Shown: positions 27,462 through 36,732, numbered from the stretch's first letter. The stretch: DNA of 64,000 nucleotides from Gemmatimonadota bacterium (GCA_022826685.1 JAJDUL010000028.1:1-64000); one strand, 5' to 3'. The notes: generated by a model not told the origin, from the sequence alone. Program-made: numbers and translations.

Positions 27462-28016
27462 CTACCGGTCTGGGCCCAGAATGGGGAGATAGGCCTTCCA
27501 GGGCCCGACTTCGTCCTCGAACTGGTGCGCGACGACCCGCACGATCTGGGCGATATGGTTGAGGTCGTGTACGGCCCAGGTCGTGAGCAGTTGCCGCAGC
27601 GTGACGTCGCCCAGCTCCGGGTGAAGTCCGCCCGCGTCCAGATCGACCTCGCCATCCACCACTTCGCGCAGCGCCGCGAGTCCGGTCTCGCGCAGGGTCT
27701 CGAACTCGGTGAGCAGTTCATCGAGCGAGCGGCCCCGGGTTCGCTCGATATGCGCGAAGCGGTCGAAGGGCGGAAACGCCCGCTCGCGACCGTGTTCGAG
27801 GATCCACCTCGCCCGCGGAATCCAGTCGTCGATCTCGCCCTGAATGAGGTGTCCCAGCACGCTGAAGGGGCTGAACGTCCCCTCCCCCTCATCCGCGTGC
27901 AGGAGGCCGTCAGGAAGGTCCTCGAGCAGCACGCGTACCGTCCCCGGCGTACGCGAGAGGAGGGTGAGTATCTCCTCCGCCAGTTGCTCATCGCTCACGA
28001 GGACGTCTTCCGTCAC
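27462..28016 (-). CDS. DinB-like (DinB_2) family protein
   Basis: A 184-residue helical protein with the DinB-like metal pattern: SVLGHLIQGEIDDWIPRAR (His near residue 56), and TWAVHDLNHIAQIVRVVAHQ near the C terminus. This is a different subgroup from the DinB protein at 11.6 kb. Members are often annotated as damage-inducible or thiol-transferase-like; no substrate is evident. The start is GTG at 28016, with GGAG seven bases upstream. It is convergent with mtnA. Confidence 0.75.
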   Translation of the reverse strand: MTEDVLVSDEQLAEEILTLLSRTPGTVRVLLEDLPDGLLHADEGEGTFSPFSVLGHLIQGEIDDWIPRARWILEHGRERAFPPFDRFAHIERTRGRSLDELLTEFETLRETGLAALREVVDGEVDLDAGGLHPELGDVTLRQLLTTWAVHDLNHIAQIVRVVAHQFEDEVGPWKAYLPILGPDR

Positions 28017-28207
28017 CCGGTTTCTCCGCCAAGTGTCGCCGCAGTACTACACGGGGTCGGCCCGCGGTGCCGTCGCCCGCGGGACCCGGCCCGAAACGGA
28101 ACGCGACCGCCGCCGCTTTGCAACGGGGCTCGGGATGCGCATCCTCTCCCGGTCCGTGAACCGATCCGAAGCGAGAACCACCTGCGCGCAAGGCAGGATC
28201 TTCCGTC

Positions 28208-29110
28208 GTGAACGAACCGCCAATCCATACGGGAACCTCGTCGGAGAGCCGCTTCGTCCGGCGCTTGCGGGGAGACGAGCCGACGATGACGGTCGAACTC
28301 CGGCCGCCGCGAAGCGGGCTCAGCCGCGGCGGCGCGATGGACATGTGGATCGACCTCTCCCATGCCATTCGGGGTCTCGCGGCGCGCGACGCGTTTCTCA
28401 TGCTCACGGACAGCGCGGTGGGCGAGGAGGAGGAGGAGAACCTCCAGCACCTGACGGCCAACCTCGCGAACGAGGTCGAACCGTGGCGGGTCGTTCCCTT
28501 CCTGACCTGTCTTCACCCGCTCGACTACTGCCTGCGCTACGGCGACCGGGCGCGGGCGCGCGGCGTAGAGAGCCTCACCGTGACGGGGGGCGACCGCGTG
28601 CGCGGAGCCGACCGTTGCGTGCCCCACGGCTACATGCTTCGACAGCGGCTTCGGGAGCGGGCGAAGGGGTTGTCGCTCGGCGGTTGGGTCAACCTCCACC
28701 GCCCGGTCGCCGAGCAGATCGATTTCGCGACGGCCCCGGAGTTCGAGGCGGACTACTACCTCACACAGGTGGTTTCCCACCACGATCTGGCGCGGGCGGA
28801 ACGCTGGTTGGAATGCGCGGAGCGCGAGGGTCTCGAGATTCCGGGGTCGTTCGGCGTCTTCTACTACCGGAACGGCCGCCGGACGGTATTGGAGCGGCTA
28901 TCCCGCTTCTTCCCGGTACCGGTGGACGCGGTGGCTTCGGCCTTCGAAGGGGGCGTCACCCCGGAGCGGCACTGCGCGGAGACGATCGTCGCCCTCCGGC
29001 GTCTGGGGGCGGCGCACGCCTACCTGTGCAACCTCCCCCCGCACACCGCCGCCACCCGGTTCGACCGCATCATGGCCGAGGTCGCCGCCATCGAAACCGG
29101 AGAGGGTTGA
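28208..29110 (+). CDS. Methylenetetrahydrofolate reductase-like TIM-barrel protein
   Basis: A 300-residue protein with a folate-reductase-like barrel pattern: FLMLTDSAVGEEEEENLQHL, EPWRVVPFLTCLHPLDYCL, and ESLTVTGGDRVRG, where MTHFRs have LxxLxGDxP. It lacks strong overall similarity to E. coli MetF and may belong to the divergent small MTHFR-like group described in actinobacteria. The start is GTG at 28208. It stands alone, with a separate canonical MTHFR domain encoded about 10 kb away in the methionine operon. Reductase activity is likely but not certain. Confidence 0.55.
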   Translation: MNEPPIHTGTSSESRFVRRLRGDEPTMTVELRPPRSGLSRGGAMDMWIDLSHAIRGLAARDAFLMLTDSAVGEEEEENLQHLTANLANEVEPWRVVPFLTCLHPLDYCLRYGDRARARGVESLTVTGGDRVRGADRCVPHGYMLRQRLRERAKGLSLGGWVNLHRPVAEQIDFATAPEFEADYYLTQVVSHHDLARAERWLECAEREGLEIPGSFGVFYYRNGRRTVLERLSRFFPVPVDAVASAFEGGVTPERHCAETIVALRRLGAAHAYLCNLPPHTAATRFDRIMAEVAAIETGEG

Positions 29111-29145
29111 CCCCTCCCGAGACACGAGATTCCTCTGCCAAGGCG

Positions 29146-29544
29146 CTACTCCGAGGCGTCGATCCGGTTCAGCTTGCCGGGCCACTCGAGGATGTGCGAG
29201 TCCGCCGTCAACAGTTGGTGTCCTTCGAGAGCCGTCGCCACGATCAGCCGATCGGCCGGATCGCCGCGCAGGCCGCGAAGCAGCCCTGCCCGCACGCCGA
29301 TGAGACCGCTGACCGGGATCTCGACGAGCCCCTGCGCGAGAAGGTCGCGCCGGAGGGCTTCCGGATCCATGAGGAGGTCGAGCCGTCCACTCTGGACCCG
29401 CATGGCAACCTCCCAGAAGCAGATGGCCGAGACCGCGGCGCGACGCCGGGGCAATGCGCGCTCCACCATCCGGCGGGCACGCCGCCCGAGACGGCGGTCT
29501 CCACGCCCGTGCCACAGCAGGACGTGTGTGTCGAGCAGGATCAA
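29146..29544 (-). CDS. PIN-domain toxin (VapC-like)
   Basis: A 132-residue PIN ribonuclease toxin. The four acidic active-site positions are visible: the Asp in ILLDTHVLLW, the Glu in ICFWEVAMR, the Asp in GDPADRLIVATA and the Asp in LLTADSHILEW. VapC toxins cut tRNA or rRNA when freed from their antitoxin. The start is TTG at 29544, overlapping the antitoxin stop by three bases within TTGA. The pair forms a type II toxin-antitoxin operon. Confidence 0.9.
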   Translation of the reverse strand: MILLDTHVLLWHGRGDRRLGRRARRMVERALPRRRAAVSAICFWEVAMRVQSGRLDLLMDPEALRRDLLAQGLVEIPVSGLIGVRAGLLRGLRGDPADRLIVATALEGHQLLTADSHILEWPGKLNRIDASE

Positions 29545-29825
29545 AAGAGATCCTCTCGTTCGTCATCGCCGATGTCCCACCACTCCCTGGGCATGGGCCC
29601 CACGATATCGCCACGGATCCGGATGACATCGCGATACAGTCCGAACAGGGTTTCCGGTCTCTCGTTGCAGGGGACGAGTTTCGACACGGGGCGGCCGTTC
29701 TTCGTGATCACGATCTCCTCGCCGGTCTCGGCGACTTCATCCATGAGCTTCAGACATTTCGCCTTGAACTCCGATGCCTTGATGGTCCGCGGGACGCCCG
29801 CGGGTCCCTCGTGATCTGCTTCCAT
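29541..29825 (-). CDS. Phd/YefM family antitoxin
   Basis: A 94-residue antitoxin with a Phd/YefM DNA-binding N terminus (IKASEFKAKCLKLMDEVAET, then EEIVITKNGRPVSKLVP) and an acidic C-terminal toxin-binding tail (REWWDIGDDEREDLF). It precedes and overlaps the PIN toxin. The start is ATG at 29825, 47 bases from a perfect 20-base palindrome that is the likely autoregulatory operator. Confidence 0.9.
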   Translation of the reverse strand: MEADHEGPAGVPRTIKASEFKAKCLKLMDEVAETGEEIVITKNGRPVSKLVPCNERPETLFGLYRDVIRIRGDIVGPMPREWWDIGDDEREDLF

Positions 29826-29872
29826 CCGTCCGCTCCGAGTCTGTGCGACGTCTTCAACGCGCTCTCAATAGA

Positions 29873-29892
29873 ACCATGGTCATGACCATGGT
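29873..29892. promoter_or_regulatory. Perfect 20-bp palindrome, operator of the Phd/PIN pair
   Basis: ACCATGGTCATGACCATGGT reads the same on both strands. It contains two copies of the smaller palindrome ACCATGGT around a central TCATGA. Phd/YefM antitoxins repress their operon at such repeats. It lies upstream of the antitoxin ATG and about 130 bases from the divergent aldo/keto reductase gene. Confidence 0.7.
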
Positions 29893-30024
29893 CAAATCAT
29901 TCCGTGGCCGGCGCCCGGAGACGGCACAGCGGTTGGGCGGCGTGAAGTGTTACCCGACCGTCGACGCGGTTTACAGGCACGCTTGATGCCACGGTCACAA
30001 CCCCAGCACGAGGAAGATCCGAAG

Positions 30025-30978
30025 ATGTTCACTCGACGCGACTGGATCCGCTCCACCGTCGCCGCAGGCGCGGCCCTCTCTCTCAACCCCCGCATCCTGC
30101 GCGCCTTCGCGAGTCAGGAGATGATCACGCGGCCCGTCCCCTCCACCGGCGAGGAGTTACCGATCGTCGGCCTGGGCAGTTCCGCGACCTTCCAGCGCGT
30201 GGCCCGCGGCGACGACGTGACGCAGCTCGAAGAAGTCATGCAGGCGCTGGTCGACGGCGGCGGGTCGGTTTTCGACACGGCTCCCAGCTACGGCTCCTCC
30301 GAGGACGTGGCGGGCGACATCTGCCAGAGACTCGGGATCTCCGATCGCGTCTTCTGGGCGACCAAGGTCAACGTGGCCCGGCGCGGCGGTGGATCCGCGG
30401 ATCCGGAGGCGGCACGGGCCCAGATCGAACGCTCGTTCGAGTACTTCGGCGTCCCCGTCATCGACTGCATCCAGGTCCATAACCTGGGCGATCCGCCGGT
30501 GCAGGTGGGGATCCTCGAAGAGCTGAAGGCGGCCGGACGCGTCCGCTACATCGGCATCACCTCCACGAGCAAGCGGCAGTATCCGGCGCTCATTCAGGCG
30601 ATGCAGGACTATCCCCTCGACTTCATCGGCATCGACTACGCGGTCGACAACGTGAGCGCGGCCGAGGAGATCCTGCCGCTCGCGGCGGAGCGGAGGATCG
30701 GCGTGCTGGTTTACGTGCCGTTCGGGCGCTCCCGGCTCTGGTCGCGCGTGGGAGACCGCGAGGTGCCGGAGTGGGCAGGCGAGTTCGACGCCCACTCGTG
30801 GGCCCAGTTCTTCATCAAGTTCGCGGCCGCGCACCCCGCCGTGACCGTGGTGACGCCCGCGACGAGCCGTGCGGAACACATGGTGGACAACCTCGGCGGC
30901 GGGATGGGCCGACTCCCCGACGACGACCAGCAGCAACGCATGATCGAGTTCGTGAGCCAGCTTCCGGAAGCCGGCTGA
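30025..30978 (+). CDS. Tat-exported aldo/keto reductase
   Basis: A 317-residue AKR. The N terminus FTRRDWIRSTVAAGAALSL is a twin-arginine signal, so the enzyme is likely periplasmic or anchored. The catalytic residues of the AKR barrel can be placed: Asp and Tyr in FDTAPSYGSSEDVAG, Lys in FWATKVN and His in IQVHN. The start is ATG at 30025 with AGGAAG upstream. An exported AKR must receive its cofactor before export or use another one. The substrate is unknown. It is divergent from the Phd/PIN pair and ends in a large hairpin. Confidence 0.85.
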   Translation: MFTRRDWIRSTVAAGAALSLNPRILRAFASQEMITRPVPSTGEELPIVGLGSSATFQRVARGDDVTQLEEVMQALVDGGGSVFDTAPSYGSSEDVAGDICQRLGISDRVFWATKVNVARRGGGSADPEAARAQIERSFEYFGVPVIDCIQVHNLGDPPVQVGILEELKAAGRVRYIGITSTSKRQYPALIQAMQDYPLDFIGIDYAVDNVSAAEEILPLAAERRIGVLVYVPFGRSRLWSRVGDREVPEWAGEFDAHSWAQFFIKFAAAHPAVTVVTPATSRAEHMVDNLGGGMGRLPDDDQQQRMIEFVSQLPEAG

Positions 30979-31003
30979 ACGACCGGCCCCGGAAGGCTTG
31001 AAA

Positions 31004-31050
31004 GGAGGCCGGGGAGGACGTTCCCGCGGGAACGTGACCCCCGGGCCTCC
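31004..31050. terminator. Long bidirectional terminator hairpin
   Basis: GGAGGCC-GGGG pairs with CCCC-G-GGCCTCC around an inner perfect 18-base palindrome ACGTTCCCGCGGGAACGT (31018-31035), giving a nearly continuous stem over 47 bases. It fills the gap between the aldo/keto reductase (ends 30978) and the convergent BNR-repeat gene (ends 31056). No T tract is seen. Confidence 0.5.
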
Positions 31051-31055
31051 GCCGT

Positions 31056-34000
31056 TCAGGAGACGAGTTCGACCGACTCGTCCGCCGGGTCCACCGGCGC
31101 CAGCCCCAGCCGCTCGAGTTCGCGGTTCACCGCCGCCAGCTCCACCCGCCACACCTCCTCGAGGCGGGTCGTGTAGCCCTCGAGTTCGGCCACCATGATC
31201 TCGAACACTTCGTACATCCCGCTCCCGGGCCGGCCATCCCCGCGCTCCGACATCGAAAGCAGGTTCGCGAGCCGGTTATTCACCCGGATCGGGAAGTTCA
31301 GCGGATCCTGGTTGCTGCGGTTCCGTACCTGGTAGATGTCGCCCTCCACCGCGGAAGCGGCCGTCCGCAGCGCGTCCGAAGCTTCCGCGAGCGCGGCGTC
31401 GTCCGATACTTCGAGTCGGTCGTCGAGCTGCGACTTCACGCGCCGGATGGCGATCACGGCCGAGTTGGCCTCGTGCACCCGCGCCCGGATCCGCATCCCG
31501 AACTCGAACTGCTCCGCCAGGTCCTCGTCCGTCACATCCTCGATCCAGGGATGCCGGGCGACCGCGACCTCCGTCGTTCGCACCTCGCCATCCGCGGTCA
31601 GCCGCACCGTGTACGTCCCCGGCGGCACGGCGGGCGACATCGTGCGCACGCCCCACAGGATCATGCCGGGGAAGGTCGCGGCGGGCGCGGTCCGAAGGTC
31701 CCACTGCAGCATGTTGAGCCCCGCTTCGGCCGGCATCGCGGGTCCGGCCCAGCGGTCGCGGGCCGGTGCCGGCTCCTCCTCGCCCTCCGCGGCCGTCGAA
31801 TCTCCCTCCGCGGCGGGGTCCGGACGCGCGGCCGGCTCATAGGTCCGCAACACCGTCCCCGAGGCGTCGAGGATCTCGAGCCGCGCCTCCTCCGGCGCCT
31901 CCCGGAGCCACCACGAGAGCGTCGCGCCGTTGGCGGAGCGGTACGCGGTGGCCGGATCGAACAGCGCGACCGCCTCCTCCGTCAGCCCGGGGCGGGCCTG
32001 CCGCAGCGGCGCCAGGTTGTCGAGCACCCAGAACCCGCGGCCATGGCTCGCGATCGCCAGTTCGTTGTGCTCCACGATGACGTCCGACACCGGCAGATCC
32101 GGGAACCCCGGGTTCAGCTCCTGCCAGTTCGCCCCGTCGTCGTACGACACGTACATGCCGTGCTGCGTCCCGGCGTACAGCAACCCCTCCCGGTTCGGGT
32201 CCTCGCGGACGGCGTGCACGTAGGCGTCCTCCCGGATCCCGCCCACGATCTTCGTCCAGCTCGCTCCGTAGTCGTCCGTCTTCCAGATGTAGGGCGAGAA
32301 GTCGTTGAGGAGCGGCTTCCGTACGGAGACATACGCGCGGCCCGCCTCGAACGCCGACGCGTCGATCTGGCTCACGCGGCCGAAGTCCGGCATGTCCGGC
32401 GGCGTCACGTCCGTCCACGTCGCGCCGCCGTCTCGCGTCACGTGCACGAGGCCGTCGTCCGACCCCGCCCAGATCACGTCGATGTCCACCTTGCCCGGTC
32501 CGACCGAGAAGATCGTGGCGTAGACTTCGGGCCCGTTCATGTCGCCGGTGATCGGTCCGCCGGAATGGCCCAGCGTCATCGGGTCGGCGCGCGTGAGGTC
32601 GCCGCTGATTGCCTCCCAGTCGTCACCCCCGTTCGTCGTCTTCCAGAGCCGGTTCGACGACGCGTAGAGGACGTTCGGGTCGAGGGAGGAGAAGATGATG
32701 GGGAACGTCCACTGCCAGCGTTCCACCATCTCGCTCGCCGGTTCGCCCGAGTAGAACCAGGGATAGGGATTCACCTCGCGCGACGTGCCGAGGCGCCGGT
32801 TGAAGCGGTCGATGTACCGCCCGTTGTTCGTCCCCGAGAAGAAGACGTCGAGATCCTTCGGGTCGGGCGCGATGTAGCCGGGTTCCCCGCCGCCTGCCCG
32901 GTACGCGACGTTCATCGATCCTTCGGTGACGCTGCGGGGCTCCCCGCCGCCGAAACCCGGCGCCTCGCCGAAGCCGAAGCGGTTCGCGTTCCAGGCGGAT
33001 GGCAGGCAGAGCGTCGAGTTGTCCTGCTGCGAACCGCAGACGTGGAAGGGCACGTGGGCCGTCGTCACGCCGTGGTAGAACTGCGCGGTCGAAAACTCCT
33101 GATCCGTCCAGCGCTGCCCTGTCTCGAAGCTGACCGCCCCGCCCCCGTCGTTCGCCACGACGAGGTGCGCGGGATCCTCCGGGCTGATCCAGAGGTCGTG
33201 GAAGTCCCCGTGCGTGCCGTTGTTGATGACCTCGTACGTCTCGCCTCCATCCGTCGAGCGAAAAAACGAGGTGTTCTGCACGTACACGACATCGGGATCG
33301 TGGTGGTCGGCGAAGACGTGCGTGTAGTAGAAGGCCCGCTGCCGGATGCGGCGCTCGTCGTTGACCAGTTCCCATGTGTCGCCGCCGTCGTCGCTGCGGA
33401 AGAGCCCCCCGTCCGCATGCTCGAACAGGGCGTACACGCGCCCCGAATTCGCGCTTGAGACCGCCAGCCCGATCTTCCCCACGACCCCGGACTCCGGCAT
33501 GCCCGGGTTCCGGGTGATCTCCGTCCACGTGTCGCCCCCGTCGGTACTCTTGAACATCCCGCTTCCGGGGCCGCCGGAGGACATCGTGTATTCCTTGCGG
33601 AAGGCCTCCCACAGCGCCACGTAGATCACGTCGGGGTTGTTCCGGTCGATCGCGATGTCGACCGCGCCCGTGCGCTCATCGCGAAAGAGGATCCGCTCCC
33701 AGGTGTCGCCGCCATCCGTGCTACGGAAGAGGCCCCGCTCTTCGCTCGGCACGCTGTATTTCCCGAACGACGCGACGTAGACGATGTTCGGATCCGTGGG
33801 ATGGATCCGGATGTTTGCGATGGCGTCGGATTCGGAGAACCCGACGTGTTCCCACGTCTCTCCCGCATCCCGGCTCCGGTACACGCCGTCGCCCGGCATG
33901 ATGTTGCCGCGGATGCAGGTTTCACCCGTGCCGATGAAGATGAGATCCGGCTCGGTCTCGGAGACGGCGACCGCCCCGATCGAAGCCGAGGAGATCTTGA

Positions 34001-34298
34001 AATCGGTGACCGGGAACCAGTTCTCCCCTCCGTCGGTCGTCTTCCACAGTCCCCCGCCGGTGGCGCCGAAATACGCCTCCTGCGGCCGGCCGACGACGCC
34101 GCTCGTGGCGATGGAACGCCCACCACGGTCGGGACCCAGGTTCCGCCAGCGGTATCCCGCGAGAAAGGCGGAATCGAGCGTTACCGCGCCGGGGGCGACT
34201 TCCTGCGCCGCCAGCGGGCTCGAGTGGCCGGGACCGGCGAACGGGACGAACAGGGAAAGTGCCAGCAGCGAAGGGAACAGACGCGCGATGCGGTTCAT
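31056..34298 (-). CDS. Exported BNR/sortilin-type repeat protein
   Basis: A 1080-residue secreted protein. The signal peptide covers about residues 1-31. It is built of many BNR/Asp-box repeats (GLWKTTDGGENW, GVYRSRDAGETW, GLFRSTDGGDTW, GMFKSTDGGDTW, GLFRSDDGGDTW and others), forming two predicted beta-propellers of the VPS10/sortilin or xyloglucanase-like type. The C-terminal third is different, with EARLEILDASGTVLRTYEP and VPPGTYTVRLTADGE, then a helical end. No catalytic residues can be assigned. Large proteins of this type are common in Gemmatimonadota and relatives. The start is ATG at 34298 with GGAG upstream. It is divergent from pheA. Confidence 0.85.
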   Translation of the reverse strand: MNRIARLFPSLLALSLFVPFAGPGHSSPLAAQEVAPGAVTLDSAFLAGYRWRNLGPDRGGRSIATSGVVGRPQEAYFGATGGGLWKTTDGGENWFPVTDFKISSASIGAVAVSETEPDLIFIGTGETCIRGNIMPGDGVYRSRDAGETWEHVGFSESDAIANIRIHPTDPNIVYVASFGKYSVPSEERGLFRSTDGGDTWERILFRDERTGAVDIAIDRNNPDVIYVALWEAFRKEYTMSSGGPGSGMFKSTDGGDTWTEITRNPGMPESGVVGKIGLAVSSANSGRVYALFEHADGGLFRSDDGGDTWELVNDERRIRQRAFYYTHVFADHHDPDVVYVQNTSFFRSTDGGETYEVINNGTHGDFHDLWISPEDPAHLVVANDGGGAVSFETGQRWTDQEFSTAQFYHGVTTAHVPFHVCGSQQDNSTLCLPSAWNANRFGFGEAPGFGGGEPRSVTEGSMNVAYRAGGGEPGYIAPDPKDLDVFFSGTNNGRYIDRFNRRLGTSREVNPYPWFYSGEPASEMVERWQWTFPIIFSSLDPNVLYASSNRLWKTTNGGDDWEAISGDLTRADPMTLGHSGGPITGDMNGPEVYATIFSVGPGKVDIDVIWAGSDDGLVHVTRDGGATWTDVTPPDMPDFGRVSQIDASAFEAGRAYVSVRKPLLNDFSPYIWKTDDYGASWTKIVGGIREDAYVHAVREDPNREGLLYAGTQHGMYVSYDDGANWQELNPGFPDLPVSDVIVEHNELAIASHGRGFWVLDNLAPLRQARPGLTEEAVALFDPATAYRSANGATLSWWLREAPEEARLEILDASGTVLRTYEPAARPDPAAEGDSTAAEGEEEPAPARDRWAGPAMPAEAGLNMLQWDLRTAPAATFPGMILWGVRTMSPAVPPGTYTVRLTADGEVRTTEVAVARHPWIEDVTDEDLAEQFEFGMRIRARVHEANSAVIAIRRVKSQLDDRLEVSDDAALAEASDALRTAASAVEGDIYQVRNRSNQDPLNFPIRVNNRLANLLSMSERGDGRPGSGMYEVFEIMVAELEGYTTRLEEVWRVELAAVNRELERLGLAPVDPADESVELVS

Positions 34299-34430
34299 GG
34301 CGTGGCTCCGGGCGTAGTCGACGATGACGGCTGATCGTCCGCCGAAGATACACCGCTGGAAGGAGGGCGGAAGGCAGCCCGAGGGGGCGCACGGGGTCAC
34401 GACAATCCCGCGACCGACGTATCTTGCCGG

Positions 34431-35327
34431 ATGAACGCGATGCGCGGCAGTGCGCGGAAGCTTGCGGAGGCGGCCTGGGGAGTCGGGCGCGGACGGGCGA
34501 AGGTCGGCTACCTCGGGCCTCCCGGAACGTTCAGCCAGCAGGCGGCACTGACCTACGATTCGACGGCGCGTCACGTGCCGTTCGGGGACATCGCGAGCGT
34601 CGTGCGGGCCGCGGAGGAGGGGGACATCGACGAGGCGCTCGTCCCGCTGGAGAACAGTACGGAAGGCCCCGTCACCCTGACGACCGACCTCCTCGTCCAC
34701 CACACCGACCTCCGGATCCGGTGTGAAGTCGTCCTACCGATCCACCACTGTCTGCTGACCGAGGGCGGCGTCGATTACGACGAGATCAGGGTCGTCTACT
34801 CCCACCCGCAGGCGCTCGCCCAGTGCCGGGACTACCTGGCGCGCCAACTTCCGAGGGCGGAGGCCATCGCCTCGCTGAGCACCGTGCGGGCCGTGCAGGA
34901 TATGCAGATCCACGGGCGGGGGGCAGCGGCCATATCGAGCATGCGGGCGGCCGAGGTTCTCCGCGCCTTCGTGCGCGAATCCCACATCGAGGACATCCCG
35001 GGGAACCGCACCCGGTTCGTCGTGCTGGCGCCCGAGGACCACGAGCCGACGGGGAGGGACAAGACGTCGATCTGCTTCGACTTCGAAGCCGACGGTCCGG
35101 GCACGCTCTACCTGTCACTCGGCGAGCTGGCGGAGCGGCGGATCAACATGTTGAAGATCGAATCGCGCCCCGCGAAGAGCAGCCTCGGTCGGTACATCTT
35201 CCTCATCGATTTCGAAGGGCACCGCACGGACCGGTTCGTGGCGGAAGCGCTGGACCGAATCAGGGAGCGTGCGTCGTCCTTCAAGATCCTGGGATCCTAC
35301 CCAAGGGCGCCGACGCCGGAAGCCTGA
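34431..35327 (+). CDS. pheA: Prephenate dehydratase
   Basis: Converts prephenate to phenylpyruvate in phenylalanine synthesis. The 298-residue monofunctional protein has KVGYLGPPGTFSQQAAL, VPLENSTEGPVTLTTDLL, VYSHPQALAQCRDYL, and the catalytic GNRTRFVVL. It is followed by a C-terminal ACT domain (LYLSLGELAERRINMLKI and the phenylalanine-binding ESRPAK). No chorismate mutase domain is fused. The start is ATG at 34431; a second in-frame ATG lies three codons later. It is convergent with the amidase, 13 bases apart. Confidence 0.94.
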   Translation: MNAMRGSARKLAEAAWGVGRGRAKVGYLGPPGTFSQQAALTYDSTARHVPFGDIASVVRAAEEGDIDEALVPLENSTEGPVTLTTDLLVHHTDLRIRCEVVLPIHHCLLTEGGVDYDEIRVVYSHPQALAQCRDYLARQLPRAEAIASLSTVRAVQDMQIHGRGAAAISSMRAAEVLRAFVRESHIEDIPGNRTRFVVLAPEDHEPTGRDKTSICFDFEADGPGTLYLSLGELAERRINMLKIESRPAKSSLGRYIFLIDFEGHRTDRFVAEALDRIRERASSFKILGSYPRAPTPEA

Positions 35328-35340
35328 GACACCCGGATCG

Positions 35341-36732
35341 TTATCGGGCGACCCTCGGCGGCATCCCCAGTCGCGTCAGATTCGTCCCGAGGACGCCCTC
35401 CACGGCGGCGGCCTGAGCGAGGAGTTCGAGATCCGTGCCGGAGGGTCCCATCAACTGCAGGCCCACGGGCATGCCTTCTCCGTCCAGCCCGGCGGGAAGC
35501 GAGATCGCGCACATGTCGAGCATGCTGGCGGGGCAGGTGCCGGAGAGCATGGCGCGGTTGGCCTTCCGGTACGCATCGAGCCGGGCGAGAGTCGCGAGCG
35601 GCGGCGGCGAGATCGGGAGCGTGGGCGCGGCGAGGAGATGGATCCGTTCCGCATCGAGCCGGGTGTGAAGGTCGGCCGAGAGTCGGCGGCGGTGCCGGTG
35701 AGCGGCGATATACTCGAGCGCCGGCACCCCGCCCGCCGCTTCCAGTCGCGTGCCGATGATCGGATCCAGAAGTGGGATCCAGTCGGGCAACTCGCGTTGG
35801 AGGAACTCCACGAACTCGGGTTGGACGATGGGTCCGGTGAGGTAGCGTTCCGCCGCTTCGTCCAACTCGGGAGCCCCGAATTCGAGCACCTCCGCGCCGG
35901 CGGCGCGAAGCTCTTCCAGCGCACCCTCGACCACGGCCGCGATCGCGGAGTCCGCGTCCGTCCACAGCCGGGAGGCGGGAACCCCGATCCTCAGCCCTGA
36001 AACACCTCCCGGAACCGGGCCGGCCGGCGCGTCGCCGGTGCGCGCGAGGGGGTCGATGGCCTGAAAGGCGTAGTGCAGGTCCTCCACCGTGTGGGCGAGC
36101 ATCCCCACCGTGTCGAGCGATGGACTGAGAGGGACGACGCCGGTCGTCGGCCAACGGCCGGTGGTGGGGCGGAGGCCCACGACGCCGGTCGCCGACGCCG
36201 GGATGCGGATCGAACCTCCCGTGTCCGTGCCGAGCGCGATCCGGGCCGAACCTTCCCACAGACTCACACCGGCGCCCGCGGAGGACCCTCCGGGGGCCCG
36301 GTGCTCGACCGGATCCCACGGGTTCACGGGCGTCCCCGTGTTGGGGTTCAGCCCGACTCCGCCGAAGGCGAACTCGACGGTATGCGTCTTGCCGGGGAAG
36401 ATGGCGCCCATCCGGCGCAGCGACGCCACGAGGAACCCCTCGGGCCAGGCGGGGAGCGCCCGCTTCGTGCCGGCGTACAGCGGATATCCGTCGAGGGCAT
36501 AGAGATCCTTGACGGATACCGTGACGCCGGCGAGAGGGCCCGGTTCGTCGCCGCGGGAGGCCGCATCATCGACGGCGTCGGCCTGCCGCCGCAGCGCCCC
36601 GGGGTCGAAGGCGATGTACGCGTCCAGATCGCTGGCGTCGTGGCGACGGATCGCGGCATCCGCCTCGCTCCGCGCCCCCCCGCGGCCGCGACGGACGTCC
36701 GCCGCGACACGCCGGAGAGGCGCGCGAGCCAT
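35341..36732 (-). CDS. Amidase signature family enzyme
   Basis: A 463-residue amidase with the Ser-cisSer-Lys triad in view: Lys in VTVSVKDLYALDG, Ser in HRAPGGSSAGAGVSL and the nucleophile Ser in GTDTGGSIRIPAS. Family members include GatA, fatty-acid amide hydrolases and plant-type amidases. GatB/GatC are not nearby and the C-terminal half differs from GatA, so a metabolic amide hydrolase is likelier. The start is ATG at 36732, four bases after the stop of the broken outer-membrane gene, so the two were probably one unit. Confidence 0.88.
   Translation of the reverse strand: MARAPLRRVAADVRRGRGGARSEADAAIRRHDASDLDAYIAFDPGALRRQADAVDDAASRGDEPGPLAGVTVSVKDLYALDGYPLYAGTKRALPAWPEGFLVASLRRMGAIFPGKTHTVEFAFGGVGLNPNTGTPVNPWDPVEHRAPGGSSAGAGVSLWEGSARIALGTDTGGSIRIPASATGVVGLRPTTGRWPTTGVVPLSPSLDTVGMLAHTVEDLHYAFQAIDPLARTGDAPAGPVPGGVSGLRIGVPASRLWTDADSAIAAVVEGALEELRAAGAEVLEFGAPELDEAAERYLTGPIVQPEFVEFLQRELPDWIPLLDPIIGTRLEAAGGVPALEYIAAHRHRRRLSADLHTRLDAERIHLLAAPTLPISPPPLATLARLDAYRKANRAMLSGTCPASMLDMCAISLPAGLDGEGMPVGLQLMGPSGTDLELLAQAAAVEGVLGTNLTRLGMPPRVAR

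Noticed and set aside
31473-33458. Plus-strand open frame of 661 codons opposite the BNR-repeat gene
   Set aside because: Antisense to repeated, clearly protein-coding BNR sequence; no motif in the reverse frame.
35341-36732. GatA subunit of the tRNA amidotransferase
   Set aside because: The amidase triad is shared, but GatB/GatC are absent and the C-terminal half does not look like GatA.
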